A DNA stretch of 43,146 nucleotides from Alkalibacterium sp. AK22 (GCF_000585255.1 NZ_JANL01000034.1:1-43146); one strand, 5' to 3'. Shown: positions 17,796 through 26,517, counted from the first letter of the stretch. Translations and numbers: made by a program. The notes: a model not told the origin generated them from the letters alone.

Positions 17796-18581
17796 ATGGA
17801 TCTTCAATTAAATGACAAGACAGCACTAGTGCTGGCATCCAGCTCTGGCCTGGGAAAGGCCATTGCCAAAGAACTGGCTTTGGAAGGTGCCAATGTAATG
17901 CTGACCAGCCGCAACAAAGACAAGCTGGTACAGGCCAAGAAAGAAATCGAACAAATGGCCAAAGGAAAAGTCGACTACATGGTAGCTGACGTTACGGACG
18001 CGGGCAGCATCAATGACTTGGTGGACGTTACCCGAAAAACATTCGGCAAGATCGATATCCTGGTTAACAATACCGGCGGCCCGCAAGCTGGAAGCTTCGA
18101 CGACATGTCTGACTCAGACTGGCAGAAAGCTTTTGAATTGACTTTGCTCAGCTATATCCGCGCAGTCCGTGCAGTCCTGCCGGATCTTAAGGAGAATGGA
18201 GGACATATCCTCAATAATACCTCCTCCTCAGTCAAGCAGCCCATCGACGGACTCCTGCTGTCCAACGTTTTCCGGATGGGTGTTCAGGGACTATCGAAGA
18301 GCTTGTCTCAGGAACTGGCAGCTGACGGTATTATGGTTAATACAATCGGAGCCGGAAGAATTGAAACAGATCGTCTAAAAGAACTGGACGCCAAGCGGGC
18401 TGAAAAGCAGGGCATTTCTGTTGAAGAAGCCCAGGAAGCAATCAAGAAGCAGATTCCGGCCGGCCGTTACGGTGAGCTGAAGGAATTCGCCAAGATGGCT
18501 GCTTTCCTGGTCTCCGGAGTGAATACTTACATCACGGGTCAGACCCTTCTTGTGGATGGCGGACTGACCAAAGCCTTTTAA
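17796..18581 (+). CDS. Atypical short-chain dehydrogenase/reductase
   Basis: A 261-aa Rossmann-fold protein. The N-terminal cofactor motif reads ASSSGLGKAIAKEL, and VNNTGGP is the usual NNAG region. AAGGAGGAA precedes the ATG at 17796. The upstream in-frame extension to 17739 crosses the terminator and is not used. Where classical SDRs have Ser then YxxxK, this protein has SSSVKQPIDGLLLSNVFRMG: the Tyr and Lys positions appear to hold non-catalytic residues (Leu or Ser, and Arg). Proteins with an LSN..R pattern at this place form a known atypical SDR subgroup, commonly annotated as 3-oxoacyl-ACP reductase. That activity is doubtful here. Confidence 0.85.
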   Translation: MDLQLNDKTALVLASSSGLGKAIAKELALEGANVMLTSRNKDKLVQAKKEIEQMAKGKVDYMVADVTDAGSINDLVDVTRKTFGKIDILVNNTGGPQAGSFDDMSDSDWQKAFELTLLSYIRAVRAVLPDLKENGGHILNNTSSSVKQPIDGLLLSNVFRMGVQGLSKSLSQELAADGIMVNTIGAGRIETDRLKELDAKRAEKQGISVEEAQEAIKKQIPAGRYGELKEFAKMAAFLVSGVNTYITGQTLLVDGGLTKAF

Positions 18582-18592
18582 AAATAAAGTGG

Positions 18593-18621
18593 AAAGCTGG
18601 GAAAGATTCCCAGCTTTTTTT
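18593..18621 (+). terminator. SDR gene terminator
   Basis: AAAGCTGGGA and TCCCAGCTTT pair around a 5-nt loop, with TTTTTTT after. Confidence 0.9.
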
Positions 18622-18683
18622 CTACCTTGCGTCATTTTAAAGAACGTCTAGCCTGCTGGGACTATGTCAAATAAAGAATTGCG

Positions 18684-18960
18684 GATGAACTCAGGAGATA
18701 AAAAGCAGCGAGCTAGCCCGCTAGCCTGAAGCGAGACAACTCAAGCAGCAAAAGAGCGACGAGTGGTGCCGGAAATACTGTAGCGTGCAAACTCACGGAG
18801 GAAACAGCAGCGAGCTGGCCCGCCAAATCCATAGCGAGACCATTCAAGCAACAAAAGAGGGATGAGCTGACCCAACCCAACCCAACCCATCCGACAGCGA
18901 CTCTATCCAGGCAAATAAAGGCGAAAAGCAGCATCGTCAGCCGGCTAAACCAATCAGGAA
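18684..18960. repeat. 51-bp intergenic tandem repeat, 4 to 5 diverged units
   Basis: Units begin at 18712, 18763, 18814, 18866 and (after a longer fourth unit) about 18940, giving spacings of 51, 51, 52 and 74 bp. The consensus runs GCTGGCCCGCTAA, a GTAGCGAGAC segment, ACTCAAGCA and a purine-rich AAAAGAGCGACGA end. The fourth unit contains a CCCAA microsatellite near 18870-18888. The family matches the repeats at 11215-11372. A minus-strand ORF across this block is an artefact of the period being divisible by three. Confidence 0.8.
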
Positions 18961-19034
18961 GGGTGCAGAAATAAAGCACACACTAACGAGATAAGCAGAA
19001 ACCAAACTAACGGGCGGGATTTCCAATCCATACC

Positions 19035-19063
19035 TTGAAATCTGTCCGGAAAAGGTGTATGAT
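19035..19063 (+). promoter_or_regulatory. Promoter of the lysine riboswitch transcript
   Basis: TTGAAA (19035-19040), a 17-bp spacer and TATGAT (19058-19063), about 25 bp upstream of the riboswitch P1 stem. Confidence 0.8.
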
Positions 19064-19085
19064 GTAAAAAGTTGTGAAAATTTAA

Positions 19086-19248
19086 CAGATAGAGGCGCGA
19101 AGAAAAAGAGTACCGGTTTCGAGGAGGACATCCGAAGACGAACCGGGAAAGGGTTCTTTGCCGAAGGGCGGTCCGTTGTCAGCGGACTGTTCTGGGCCCG
19201 TGTTTAAAAGGCATGGGACTGTCACGATTTCGTGGAGCACTATCCTGA
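19086..19248 (+). promoter_or_regulatory. Lysine riboswitch (L-box)
   Basis: Landmarks appear in the known order: AGATAGAGGCGCG (19088-19100) with AAGAGTA, a CCGGTTT...AACCGG arm, GGGAAAGGG, GCCGAAGGGCGG, then ACTGTCACGATTTCGTGGAG (19218-19236) and the closing CTATCCTG (19240-19247) that pairs with CAGATAG at the 5' end. Lysine binding would favour the terminator at 19257-19293 and shut off the downstream transporter. Confidence 0.93.
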
Positions 19249-19256
19249 TCTATGTG

Positions 19257-19293
19257 TAAGCATCTGGGACTGTGTGTGTCTGGGTGCTTTTTT
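19257..19293 (+). terminator. Riboswitch expression-platform terminator
   Basis: AAGCATCTGGGAC and GTCTGGGTGCTT pair with internal mismatches around a GTGT loop, followed by TTTTTT. It stands between the aptamer and lysW. Confidence 0.8.
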
Positions 19294-19325
19294 CTATACA
19301 AAAAAAGAGGAAATGGAGAATCATT

Positions 19326-21050
19326 ATGCAAAGAAAACTACAATGGTTTCTGCTGATTGGACTGCTGACATTTATTCCCAGTCCGGCTTTCGCTGCAGGT
19401 TCCAACGGCAATTTATCATCAACACTGGGGCCGGTCACGCTGATCCCGCCACTGGTAGCCATCGTTTTGGCTTTTATCACAAAAAACGTGGTTTTGTCAT
19501 TATTTATTGGTATTTTTTCAGGCACAATCATTGCTCAATATGCGCAAGGGGCCAATATTCTTGGCGGGCTGATATTCGGCTTTACAGACATCGTCGACTA
19601 CATTCTAGAATCCCTGTCCGACCCCTGGAACGCCGGGATCATTCTCCAGGTCCTCGTTATTGGCGGACTGATTGCTTTGATCACAAGTTCCGGAGGCGCC
19701 CGTGCAATTGCAGAAGCTCTGGCCAAGCGAGCCAAAGGACCGGTTAGTACCCAGCTGGTGACGTGGGCTCTGGGGTTGCTGATCTTTTTTGATGACTATG
19801 CCAATGCGCTGATCGTCGGTCCCATCATGCGTCCCGTATCGGACAAGATGAAAATTTCTAGAGAACGACTGGCTTTTGTCATCGATGCAACGGCGGCTCC
19901 GATTGCTGGAATTGCTCTGATTTCGACCTGGATCGGCTATGAAGTCGGCCTGATTAATGACGCCTACCAGTCGATCGGACAAAACGTCAATGCCTACGGG
20001 GTCTTCTTGCAGACCATTCCTTACCGCTTTTACAATATTCTGATGCTGCTCTTTGTTGTTGTGACATCAATCACTTTGAGAGAATTCGGATCTATGAAAA
20101 AAGCTCAGGAACGGGCACGGGATACGCACCAGCTGATTGCCCACGGGTCTTCCGCTGAAAGCCAGGAAGAAGAGCTGGAAGTCATTGCCAAAGGTAAGCC
20201 GTCTGTCTGGAGTGCTCTGCTACCAATCGGCGCCCTGATTCTGTTCAGCTTTATTGGCTTCTATACCAACGGCCGTCAGGCCATCATGGCGGGCGACAAC
20301 GACTCTCTGATTCAGGCTATCCAGGCTGCACCGTTCTCATTTGTGGCCCTGCGTGAAACCTTCGGCGCGTCGGATGCGTCGGTTGTGCTCTTCCAGTCTG
20401 CACTGGTCGCCAGCATTATTGCCTTGATTATGGGCGTCGTTCAGGGACACTTCACATTCGGTAAAGGGATAGACATTTGGGTCACAGGCATGAAAACCCT
20501 GATGATCACCGGTGTGATCCTGCTGCTAGCCTGGTCTCTGTCCGGAGTCATGGGTGAGCTGGGAACAGCAGATTACCTGGTCTCCCTCCTGAGTGACCGC
20601 ATGCCGCCGATCCTGCTGCCGACAGTGATATTCCTGCTTGGAGCCGTTATTTCCTTTGCAACAGGTACATCCTACGGGACAATGGGGATCCTGATGCCCT
20701 TAGCCATCCCGCTGGCTGTAGCCATGCAGCCTGAAAATGCGGACTTTGTGGTCATGTCTGCGGGAGCTGTTCTAACGGGTGCAATCTTCGGGGACCACTC
20801 ATCACCGATTTCTGATACAACAATCCTGTCATCGATGGGAGCCGGTTCCAACCTGCTGGATCACGTCAAGACCCAGCTGCCTTATGCCGTCGCCATAGCC
20901 ATCGTATCGGTATTTTTCGGCTACTTGCCGACTGCCTTCGGTCTGAACGTCTTTATCGTACTGCCCCTAGCTTCAGTAGTCGTTATCGGAATCGTCTTTG
21001 TTTTTGGTAAAAAAGTGGATACCACCGAGCACCAGAAACCTGTGGAATAA
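19326..21050 (+). CDS. lysW: NhaC-family transporter under lysine riboswitch control, probable lysine transporter
   Basis: A 574-aa polytopic membrane protein of the NhaC (Na+/H+ antiporter) family with about 12 hydrophobic segments. The N-terminus has a signal-like stretch (LLIGLLTFIPSPAFAAG). Family-type motifs include FFDDYANALIVGPIMRP, ATAAPIAGIALISTWIGYE, SFATGTSYGTMGILMPLAI and GDHSSPISDTTILSS. NhaC-type genes behind L-box riboswitches were named LysW in comparative genomics and proposed to import lysine. The riboswitch here supports that over a general Na+/H+ role. The ORF could start at 19272, but that overlaps the terminator; a GGAG 8 nt before the ATG at 19326 sets the start. Confidence 0.85.
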   Translation: MQRKLQWFLLIGLLTFIPSPAFAAGSNGNLSSTLGPVTLIPPLVAIVLAFITKNVVLSLFIGIFSGTIIAQYAQGANILGGLIFGFTDIVDYILESLSDPWNAGIILQVLVIGGLIALITSSGGARAIAEALAKRAKGPVSTQLVTWALGLLIFFDDYANALIVGPIMRPVSDKMKISRERLAFVIDATAAPIAGIALISTWIGYEVGLINDAYQSIGQNVNAYGVFLQTIPYRFYNILMLLFVVVTSITLREFGSMKKAQERARDTHQLIAHGSSAESQEEELEVIAKGKPSVWSALLPIGALILFSFIGFYTNGRQAIMAGDNDSLIQAIQAAPFSFVALRETFGASDASVVLFQSALVASIIALIMGVVQGHFTFGKGIDIWVTGMKTLMITGVILLLAWSLSGVMGELGTADYLVSLLSDRMPPILLPTVIFLLGAVISFATGTSYGTMGILMPLAIPLAVAMQPENADFVVMSAGAVLTGAIFGDHSSPISDTTILSSMGAGSNLLDHVKTQLPYAVAIAIVSVFFGYLPTAFGLNVFIVLPLASVVVIGIVFVFGKKVDTTEHQKPVE

Positions 21051-21065
21051 ACAGACAGGTTATCG

Positions 21066-21097
21066 GCCTCTCCGGTCAAAACGGAGAGGCTTTTTTT
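21066..21097 (+). terminator. lysW terminator
   Basis: GCCTCTCC-GGTCAAAAC-GGAGAGGC followed by TTTTTTT. Confidence 0.9.
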
Positions 21098-21394
21098 CTA
21101 CTTTTTCAACAAGACTCCACGTTTTTTCGTTTCTCTTGTATACGCCTCACAAGACCAGTTTGCCTCCTTGTTCTTTTCTGAGGATTTGGTTCTTTGGTAA
21201 TGAAGCCTATTTAAAACATTCACCGGCAGTTGAATGCTGTAGCCTTGAATACCTCAACAGGCCAGTGAATAAGGGCGACTTTGCTGTTCATAGGTGAAGA
21301 CAAGGGGACAAGGAGCGTATTGATTGCTTAATGTTAGCCGGAAGCTTACCCTTAAAAGGAGAAAACACTTGAACAAAAAAAGGGGTGACTGAGG
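21098..21394. other. Intergenic region with no recognisable gene
   Basis: About 300 bp between the lysW terminator and the macrodomain gene. Small ORFs on both strands here have unconvincing composition and lack ribosome sites. I see no clear promoter match or hairpin. Confidence 0.5.
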
Positions 21395-21910
21395 ATGAAG
21401 ATAGAAGTGGTTAAAGGAGATATTACTGAACTGGAGATCGATGTCATTGTTAATGCAGCCAACAAGAGCCTGATGGGAGGCGGAGGTGTTGACGGGGCAA
21501 TCCACCGGGCAGCGGGACCTGAACTAAAGGAAGCGTGCAGAAAACTGAATGGGGCAGCAACGGGTGAAGCCAAGCTGACTAAAGGATTCGACCTACCGGC
21601 CAAATACGTTATCCACACGGTTGGACCGGTTTTCAAGGATGGCAGACAGGGTGAAGCAGACAAGTTAAGGGCATGCTACTGGAACAGTCTCCAACTTGCT
21701 CACAAGTATCAGCTGGAGTCGATTGCCTTTCCAGCCATCAGTACCGGCATTTACGGTTATCCTATGGAAGAAGCTGCTCGGATTGCGGTAAAGACGGCGC
21801 AGGCCTTCAAGGAAAATGGCCCGTCAACAATCAAGACCATTCTTTTTGTGGCCTATGATCATGAGACTGAAAAAGTCATCAGACGCCACTTGCAGCTAAA
21901 TAAAAACTGA
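21395..21910 (+). CDS. Macrodomain protein (O-acetyl-ADP-ribose deacetylase type)
   Basis: A 171-aa single macrodomain, close in length to YmdB-type proteins. It begins IEVVKGDITELEIDVIVNAAN and has the ADP-ribose binding loops GGGGVDGAIHRAAG and ISTGIYGYP; VIHTVGPVF is also typical. Such proteins hydrolyse O-acetyl-ADP-ribose or remove ADP-ribose from proteins. No sirtuin, ART or lipoate-linked partner lies nearby, so the role is likely general. It ends at a strong shared terminator, convergent with the DUF368 gene. Confidence 0.93.
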   Translation: MKIEVVKGDITELEIDVIVNAANKSLMGGGGVDGAIHRAAGPELKEACRKLNGAATGEAKLTKGFDLPAKYVIHTVGPVFKDGRQGEADKLRACYWNSLQLAHKYQLESIAFPAISTGIYGYPMEEAARIAVKTAQAFKENGPSTIKTILFVAYDHETEKVIRRHLQLNKN

Positions 21911-21926
21911 AAGCAGCTGTATATGT

Positions 21927-21977
21927 AAAGCTCCCCCTGACCGTCAACTGAAAAAACGGTCAGGGGGAGCTTTTTTT
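21927..21977. terminator. Bidirectional terminator
   Basis: AAAGCTCCCCCTGACCGT and ACGGTCAGGGGGAGCTTT form a perfect 18-bp stem with an 11-nt loop and flanking A and T tracts. It serves both convergent genes and touches the DUF368 stop codon. Confidence 0.95.
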
Positions 21978-22917
21978 ACTGATTAGAAATCGGCTTGGAT
22001 TCTTGGGGAATGGCCTCTGTAGAATCTTTTGTACGCCCTAAACCATAAGTCATGGCGTAGCAGCCGACTGCGAGCAAGAGGGCAATCAACAACCGGATAA
22101 TTCCAGCACCTGTTAGCTGAGTGTGAGCCAGGGCTTGAGTGTTGGAGATGACGGCAATGGGTGAGGCCATGACCAGCCCAAGGATCCCGGCATAAGTGTA
22201 GCCAGGCTGTGTTTTAAAGAAATAGTCAATCAGCTTGCTAATCAGGATGATGCCGACGACCATACCTGCGGCATATGCTATGAGCAGAATAGTAAAGGGA
22301 ATTAAAGCATCCATATCAAAGGTCCGAAGCGACTCTGTGAAACCGTTGATTGTATATATCACGGCATGGTAGTAGCCGATGATCAGCATCAGCAGGGAGC
22401 CACTGACGCCTGGAATAACCATGGCTGCAGCAGCAATCACGCCGACCAGAAACAGGGCCATCAGAGGACCGGCACCAAGTGAGACAGTCTGAACGCCTCC
22501 GCCGGCCACTTCAGCTACCCCCATCCAGGCTACAATCAGGAAGAAGACTAAAGCCAGTCCGATATGTACCGGTCCGATTGTTTTGTTTTCGGCCTTTAAG
22601 CTTTTAGTAAATGCCTTGTTCAGTATCGGCAAGCCACCGAGGATCAGGCCGACAAAGGCAAAGGTGGTATATAAAGGATAGCTGTCGAGCAGCCATTCAA
22701 TCACAATGGAAAAACCAGCGACTCCAGCCAATGCGCCGACAATCAGAGGGATCAGTATTTTGAGGCTGGCTTTCGGTTCTTTTCGTATATGTGTGAAGGC
22801 ATGAATCACATCATCGTAAATACCAAAAGATACTGCCATGGTCCCCCCAGATACCCCGGGAATGATGTTAGAGATCCCAATAAAAATTCCTTTTACAGCC
22901 ATCCAAAAATAATTCAT
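21976..22917 (-). CDS. DUF368 family polyprenyl-phosphate transporter (PopT type)
   Basis: A 313-aa membrane protein with about 8 to 10 hydrophobic segments. The N-terminus KGIFIGISNIIPGVSGGTMAV and a second MVIPGVSGSLLML segment are the inverted-repeat signature of DUF368. This family (PopT), like the DedA family, recycles undecaprenyl phosphate to the inner leaflet, supplying wall precursor synthesis; this is family knowledge. AAAGGAG eight bases before the ATG at 22917 sets the start, dropping nine upstream codons. It sits downstream of, but is separately spaced from, the two ClC genes, with a terminator between. Confidence 0.9.
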   Translation of the reverse strand: MNYFWMAVKGIFIGISNIIPGVSGGTMAVSFGIYDDVIHAFTHIRKEPKASLKILIPLIVGALAGVAGFSIVIEWLLDSYPLYTTFAFVGLILGGLPILNKAFTKSLKAENKTIGPVHIGLALVFFLIVAWMGVAEVAGGGVQTVSLGAGPLMALFLVGVIAAAAMVIPGVSGSLLMLIIGYYHAVIYTINGFTESLRTFDMDALIPFTILLIAYAAGMVVGIILISKLIDYFFKTQPGYTYAGILGLVMASPIAVISNTQALAHTQLTGAGIIRLLIALLLAVGCYAMTYGLGRTKDSTEAIPQESKPISNQ

Positions 22918-23151
22918 TTCAAATCTCCTTTGCATAGTAAGCACCTATTGTGCATCTTTAAGACTGCTTAATTTTACCATATATGAGAATTAATGATAGC
23001 AAAAAATCTATAAGAACCGAGCTATTGGCTGGTTAAATACTAAAAGAGCCCTGTAGTGACACTGGAGTCAAGAGGCTATGCCAACTGCTCCTGAAATATA
23101 CTGAAAAAATTAGGCACAGCGTTCGCTAAACGGGCAAGGAAAATACAGAAA

Positions 23152-23199
23152 CTAAACAGCCTTTTGAAAAGTTGCGAGTGGCTACTCTTCAAAAGGCTG
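23152..23199 (-). terminator. Terminator after the ClC pair
   Basis: On the minus strand CAGCCTTTTGAAGAGT and ACTTTTCAAAAGGCTG pair around an 11-nt loop and are followed by TTTAGTTTCT. Confidence 0.75.
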
Positions 23200-23218
23200 C
23201 TATCTACATTTGGCCAAA

Positions 23219-24742
23219 TCAGTTCAGCTTATCGATATATTTTTTGACTTGCGCAACAAAGCCCTGATCACAGGCGATTTGTATTTCATCTCCTGGCAAA
23301 AGGACTGTATCACGGTGAGGCATAAATTCATTGCTGTGGCGCTTGACCCGGATGCACTTGGCGTTATAGGGAAGGGCTAGATGATTCATCAGCATGCCGT
23401 CTAGGTAGCTGTTTGGCTCGACAAAAATATCCATATGAATCAGCTTGCCTTCAAAAACAGTCGGGAAGCGGTTGGTTTTATTGTACAAAGTGATTTCATC
23501 AATCGGTTCCAGACCCAGCAGATCGGCAAAAATATAGGCCGTTAGACACACGACAGCAATTGGCATCATCTGAGTGATTGAACCGGTAATTTCCGTAATC
23601 AAAACAATGGCTGTCAGGGGAGCTTTGGAAATGGCAGTAAAAAAGCCACCCATAGAAAAAATAACAAAATTGCGGATAAATTCATCTTCCATCCCGGTAC
23701 CGGCAAGGGCCAGATTACCGAAAATACCTCCAAGAATCGCTCCAATAGTTAGCATGGGAATCAGCATGCCGCCTGGAATACCCGTACCGTATGCTATATG
23801 AAACGTTACAAAGCGAAAGACAAGAATACCCAGCAGGAAGACCGTAGCTGTCCGCACAGATGCAATCTCGCTGATGACGCCTGTTCCTCCTCCAAGCATA
23901 TCGCCCCAGAACAAGCCCGTCGGGATGACCAGCAGGAAGGGAATAAAACCGAGCAGGTAGGAAGGAATCGGCATCTTCGCATACAGTCTCGGCATGACGA
24001 AAAGCATTTTCTGAAAGATCCAACCGGTTAGGGCTAAAATGATACCGAGGATGACCAGATAAATATAATGTTCCAAAGGAAACTCAGCCATTCGGCCAAG
24101 TGCCAAGGCTGGCTGAGAGCCGAAAATGTAAAAAGCCAGAAAATTGGCTGTGACTGAAGCGGAAAAGACAGTCAGAATCAGGATACCTGAAAAGCGGTGG
24201 TGGACCTCCTCCAAAATAATGACCAGGCCGGACAGGGGCGCGTTAAAAGCCGCAGACAGGCCGGCAGCCGCACCACTGGAAATCAAAATGTTTTCCTGAG
24301 ACTTGTTGCCTTTCAGCAGCTTGTTCAGTCCCTGACCAACTACTCCCCCAATCTGGATTGACGGGCCCTCACGACCGACAGGAATTCCGGTTCCTAAAAC
24401 AAGTGTGCTCGCAATAAATTTACGCCAGAGGATCGACCACCAGTTTAGGCTGAGCGTTCCTTGCAGCTGACCTTTCAACTCAGCGACACCGTTTCCCTGA
24501 ATGTCCGGGTCGTCCCGACCCATGAGGATCACCAGAAAGCCAATCAACAGCATCACGAAAGTCCAGCCCGCGATGCGCAGGGGACTGTCTGCAATAGACC
24601 GGTAGACTGCCGGCATGAGGTCCAGTGTGATATAAATAGACATTCTAAAGGCACTAACGACTGCACCGGCAACCGCCCCAACTAGGATTCCTTTTAGAAC
24701 ATAACTGATTTTTGACCAGTCAACAAATGGTTTCTGTTGCAT
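23219..24742 (-). CDS. ClC chloride channel/transporter with C-terminal TrkA-C domain (copy 1)
   Basis: A 507-aa ClC-family membrane protein. Selectivity-filter motifs are GTGIP and GREGPSIQ, with the gating Glu at residue 125, and GIPGGMLIPML. An EEVHHRFS segment corresponds to the region of the inner proton-transfer glutamate of exchanger types. About residues 425-507 look like a TrkA-C (RCK_C) ligand-binding domain (CIRVKRHSNEFMPHRDTVLLPGDEI shortened: the RVKR...PGDE pattern). It lies directly downstream of a paralogue of identical length. AAGGAG precedes the ATG. It probably exchanges Cl- for H+ in acid or osmotic response; fluoride ClCs usually have different filter residues. Confidence 0.9.
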   Translation of the reverse strand: MQQKPFVDWSKISYVLKGILVGAVAGAVVSAFRMSIYITLDLMPAVYRSIADSPLRIAGWTFVMLLIGFLVILMGRDDPDIQGNGVAELKGQLQGTLSLNWWSILWRKFIASTLVLGTGIPVGREGPSIQIGGVVGQGLNKLLKGNKSQENILISSGAAAGLSAAFNAPLSGLVIILEEVHHRFSGILILTVFSASVTANFLAFYIFGSQPALALGRMAEFPLEHYIYLVILGIILALTGWIFQKMLFVMPRLYAKMPIPSYLLGFIPFLLVIPTGLFWGDMLGGGTGVISEIASVRTATVFLLGILVFRFVTFHIAYGTGIPGGMLIPMLTIGAILGGIFGNLALAGTGMEDEFIRNFVIFSMGGFFTAISKAPLTAIVLITEITGSITQMMPIAVVCLTAYIFADLLGLEPIDEITLYNKTNRFPTVFEGKLIHMDIFVEPNSYLDGMLMNHLALPYNAKCIRVKRHSNEFMPHRDTVLLPGDEIQIACDQGFVAQVKKYIDKLN

Positions 24743-24771
24743 ACAGATCTCCTTATTAATACGAAAGTCAG

Positions 24772-26295
24772 TTAATTGATTTTATTTAAATACTTTTTAA
24801 CCTCGGCTACAAAGCCACTGTCGGCTGTAAAGAAGAGTTCATCTCCAGCCCAGAACACGGTGTCCTGATGAGGAATAAACTCATTTTGATGACGCTTGAC
24901 CTTGATCAGGCGCGACCCATAAGGCAAGTGCAAATAGCGTGCCATCATACCGTCCAGATCACTGTCCGGCTCGACTGACAGTTCAAACTCAGTTACTTCT
25001 CCTTCAAACACTTTCGGGATCTGGTGAACCTTCTGCTGGAGTAGCTCTTCATAAACAGGATCTGAACCGAGGAAGTCAGCCACGACATAGGATGTCAGAC
25101 AGACAACAGCCAATGGCATCAGCTGTGTGACGTTACCAGTCATTTCAGTAATCAGCATCACGGCTGTCAGTGGCGCTTTAGTGACCGCTGTGAGCAGCCC
25201 GCCCATGGCGTAGATAATAAAGCTGCGAAGCAGGATATCGTCAATACCCGTTACCCAAAGAGCTCCGTTTCCGTAAATCGCTCCAAGCAGAGCTCCCAGG
25301 GAAAGTACAGGGATGAAAATTCCGCCAGGCAGGCCCGAACCGTAGGAAATGTGCGAGTAGATAAATCGGAAAACAAAAATACCAATCAGAATCCCCGTCG
25401 TATAGCCATTGGAACTGATATTGGTGATTATCGTTGTACCGCCTCCCATCAGGCTGGGTAGAAAGAGGCCGACCGGAATCAGCATAATAAAGGGGACAAA
25501 GCCGTTCAGGTAAGGTGGAATTGGCAGTTTCTTATATAAAACAGGCATGTACATAAGCGTTTCTTGATAAGCCCAGCCGCCTAAAGCAAGAAAGATTCCC
25601 AGAAAAACCAGGTGAGCATAATGCTCAAGCGGGAAGATAGCCATGGATCCCAAATCTAGAGCCGGCTGCACACCGAAAATTTGATAAGCAATAAAATTGG
25701 CGGTAATGGATGCGGAAAAGGCGGTAAGCAGAAGCACACCAGAAAACTTGTGATGGACCTCTTCCAGAATAAACATGATTCCTGAGACCGGTGCGTTGAA
25801 TGCAGCCGACAAACCGGCACTTGCGCCCGCGGAGATCAGGATATTCTGCTGCGATTTGTTGCCTTTCATAAAATGATTGACACCCTGTCCGACAGCACCA
25901 CCCAGCTGGATGGAGGGACCTTCACGTCCCAGAGCCAGTCCCGAACCGATACTGAGGACGCCACCGATAAATTTTCTCCAAAGAATGGAAAACCAGTCAA
26001 GCTTCAAAACACCATGCAGCTGGCCTTCGATATCCTGAATCCCTGACCCTCTGATATCTGGCTCATCTCTGACCATGATAGCAATAATGAAGGCCATCAG
26101 CAGGATCACAAAAACCCAGCCGATAAGCCAGATAGGTTCAGTACGCAAAAAAGCATACACATCCGCCATGGTTGTCGAGAGAATCTCGATTGACACTCTG
26201 AACAAACTGACGATGATGCCGACCAAGATACCAACTAGGATACCTTTGGCGACATAAGATATTTTTGACCATTCAAATAAATTTAGTTTCTTCAT
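24772..26295 (-). CDS. ClC chloride channel/transporter with C-terminal TrkA-C domain (copy 2)
   Basis: A 507-aa paralogue of the gene downstream, aligning end to end with the same residue numbering (gating Glu125 in GREGPSIQ). The first filter motif reads GSGLA rather than GSGIP, so the Pro is lost, while copy 1 keeps Pro but has Thr for Ser. GLPGGIFIPVL and EEVHHKFS are present. The C-terminal RLIKVKRHQNEF and AGDELFFTADSG segments match the TrkA-C domain of copy 1. The two genes are 29 bp apart and probably form one operon. The filter differences may mean different anion preference or a heterodimer; this is inference. Confidence 0.9.
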   Translation of the reverse strand: MKKLNLFEWSKISYVAKGILVGILVGIIVSLFRVSIEILSTTMADVYAFLRTEPIWLIGWVFVILLMAFIIAIMVRDEPDIRGSGIQDIEGQLHGVLKLDWFSILWRKFIGGVLSIGSGLALGREGPSIQLGGAVGQGVNHFMKGNKSQQNILISAGASAGLSAAFNAPVSGIMFILEEVHHKFSGVLLLTAFSASITANFIAYQIFGVQPALDLGSMAIFPLEHYAHLVFLGIFLALGGWAYQETLMYMPVLYKKLPIPPYLNGFVPFIMLIPVGLFLPSLMGGGTTIITNISSNGYTTGILIGIFVFRFIYSHISYGSGLPGGIFIPVLSLGALLGAIYGNGALWVTGIDDILLRSFIIYAMGGLLTAVTKAPLTAVMLITEMTGNVTQLMPLAVVCLTSYVVADFLGSDPVYEELLQQKVHQIPKVFEGEVTEFELSVEPDSDLDGMMARYLHLPYGSRLIKVKRHQNEFIPHQDTVFWAGDELFFTADSGFVAEVKKYLNKIN

Positions 26296-26488
26296 AAAAA
26301 GCTCCCACTTGTATCAATAATTAATGCATACATAAGTAATAAGATAACTAAACTGAGATTGAAAAGCAACACAACTGACCCGATTTACACAAGAATCTGG
26401 AAAGATTTAGAATAAAAGGAAAAAAATATCAAGAAAGAGCAGTAAGAGCTCAAAAAAGCAGGAAAAAAGCAAAAAAATAAACGCTTTA

Positions 26489-26517
26489 TTGCATGCCGAG
26501 AGAAAGCATGCTACGAT
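26489..26517 (+). promoter_or_regulatory. Promoter of the DUF503 operon with palindromic spacer
   Basis: TTGCAT (26489-26494), a 17-bp spacer and TACGAT (26512-26517). GCATGC occurs at both ends of the spacer (26491-26496 and 26506-26511), so a hairpin or operator is possible. Confidence 0.55.

Noticed and set aside
18713-18979. Minus-strand 88-aa ORF over the 51-bp repeats
   Set aside because: It arises because the repeat period is divisible by three; there is no ribosome site and the composition follows the repeat.
19232-19747. Plus-strand 171-aa ORF
   Set aside because: Out-of-frame shadow of the riboswitch terminator and lysW.
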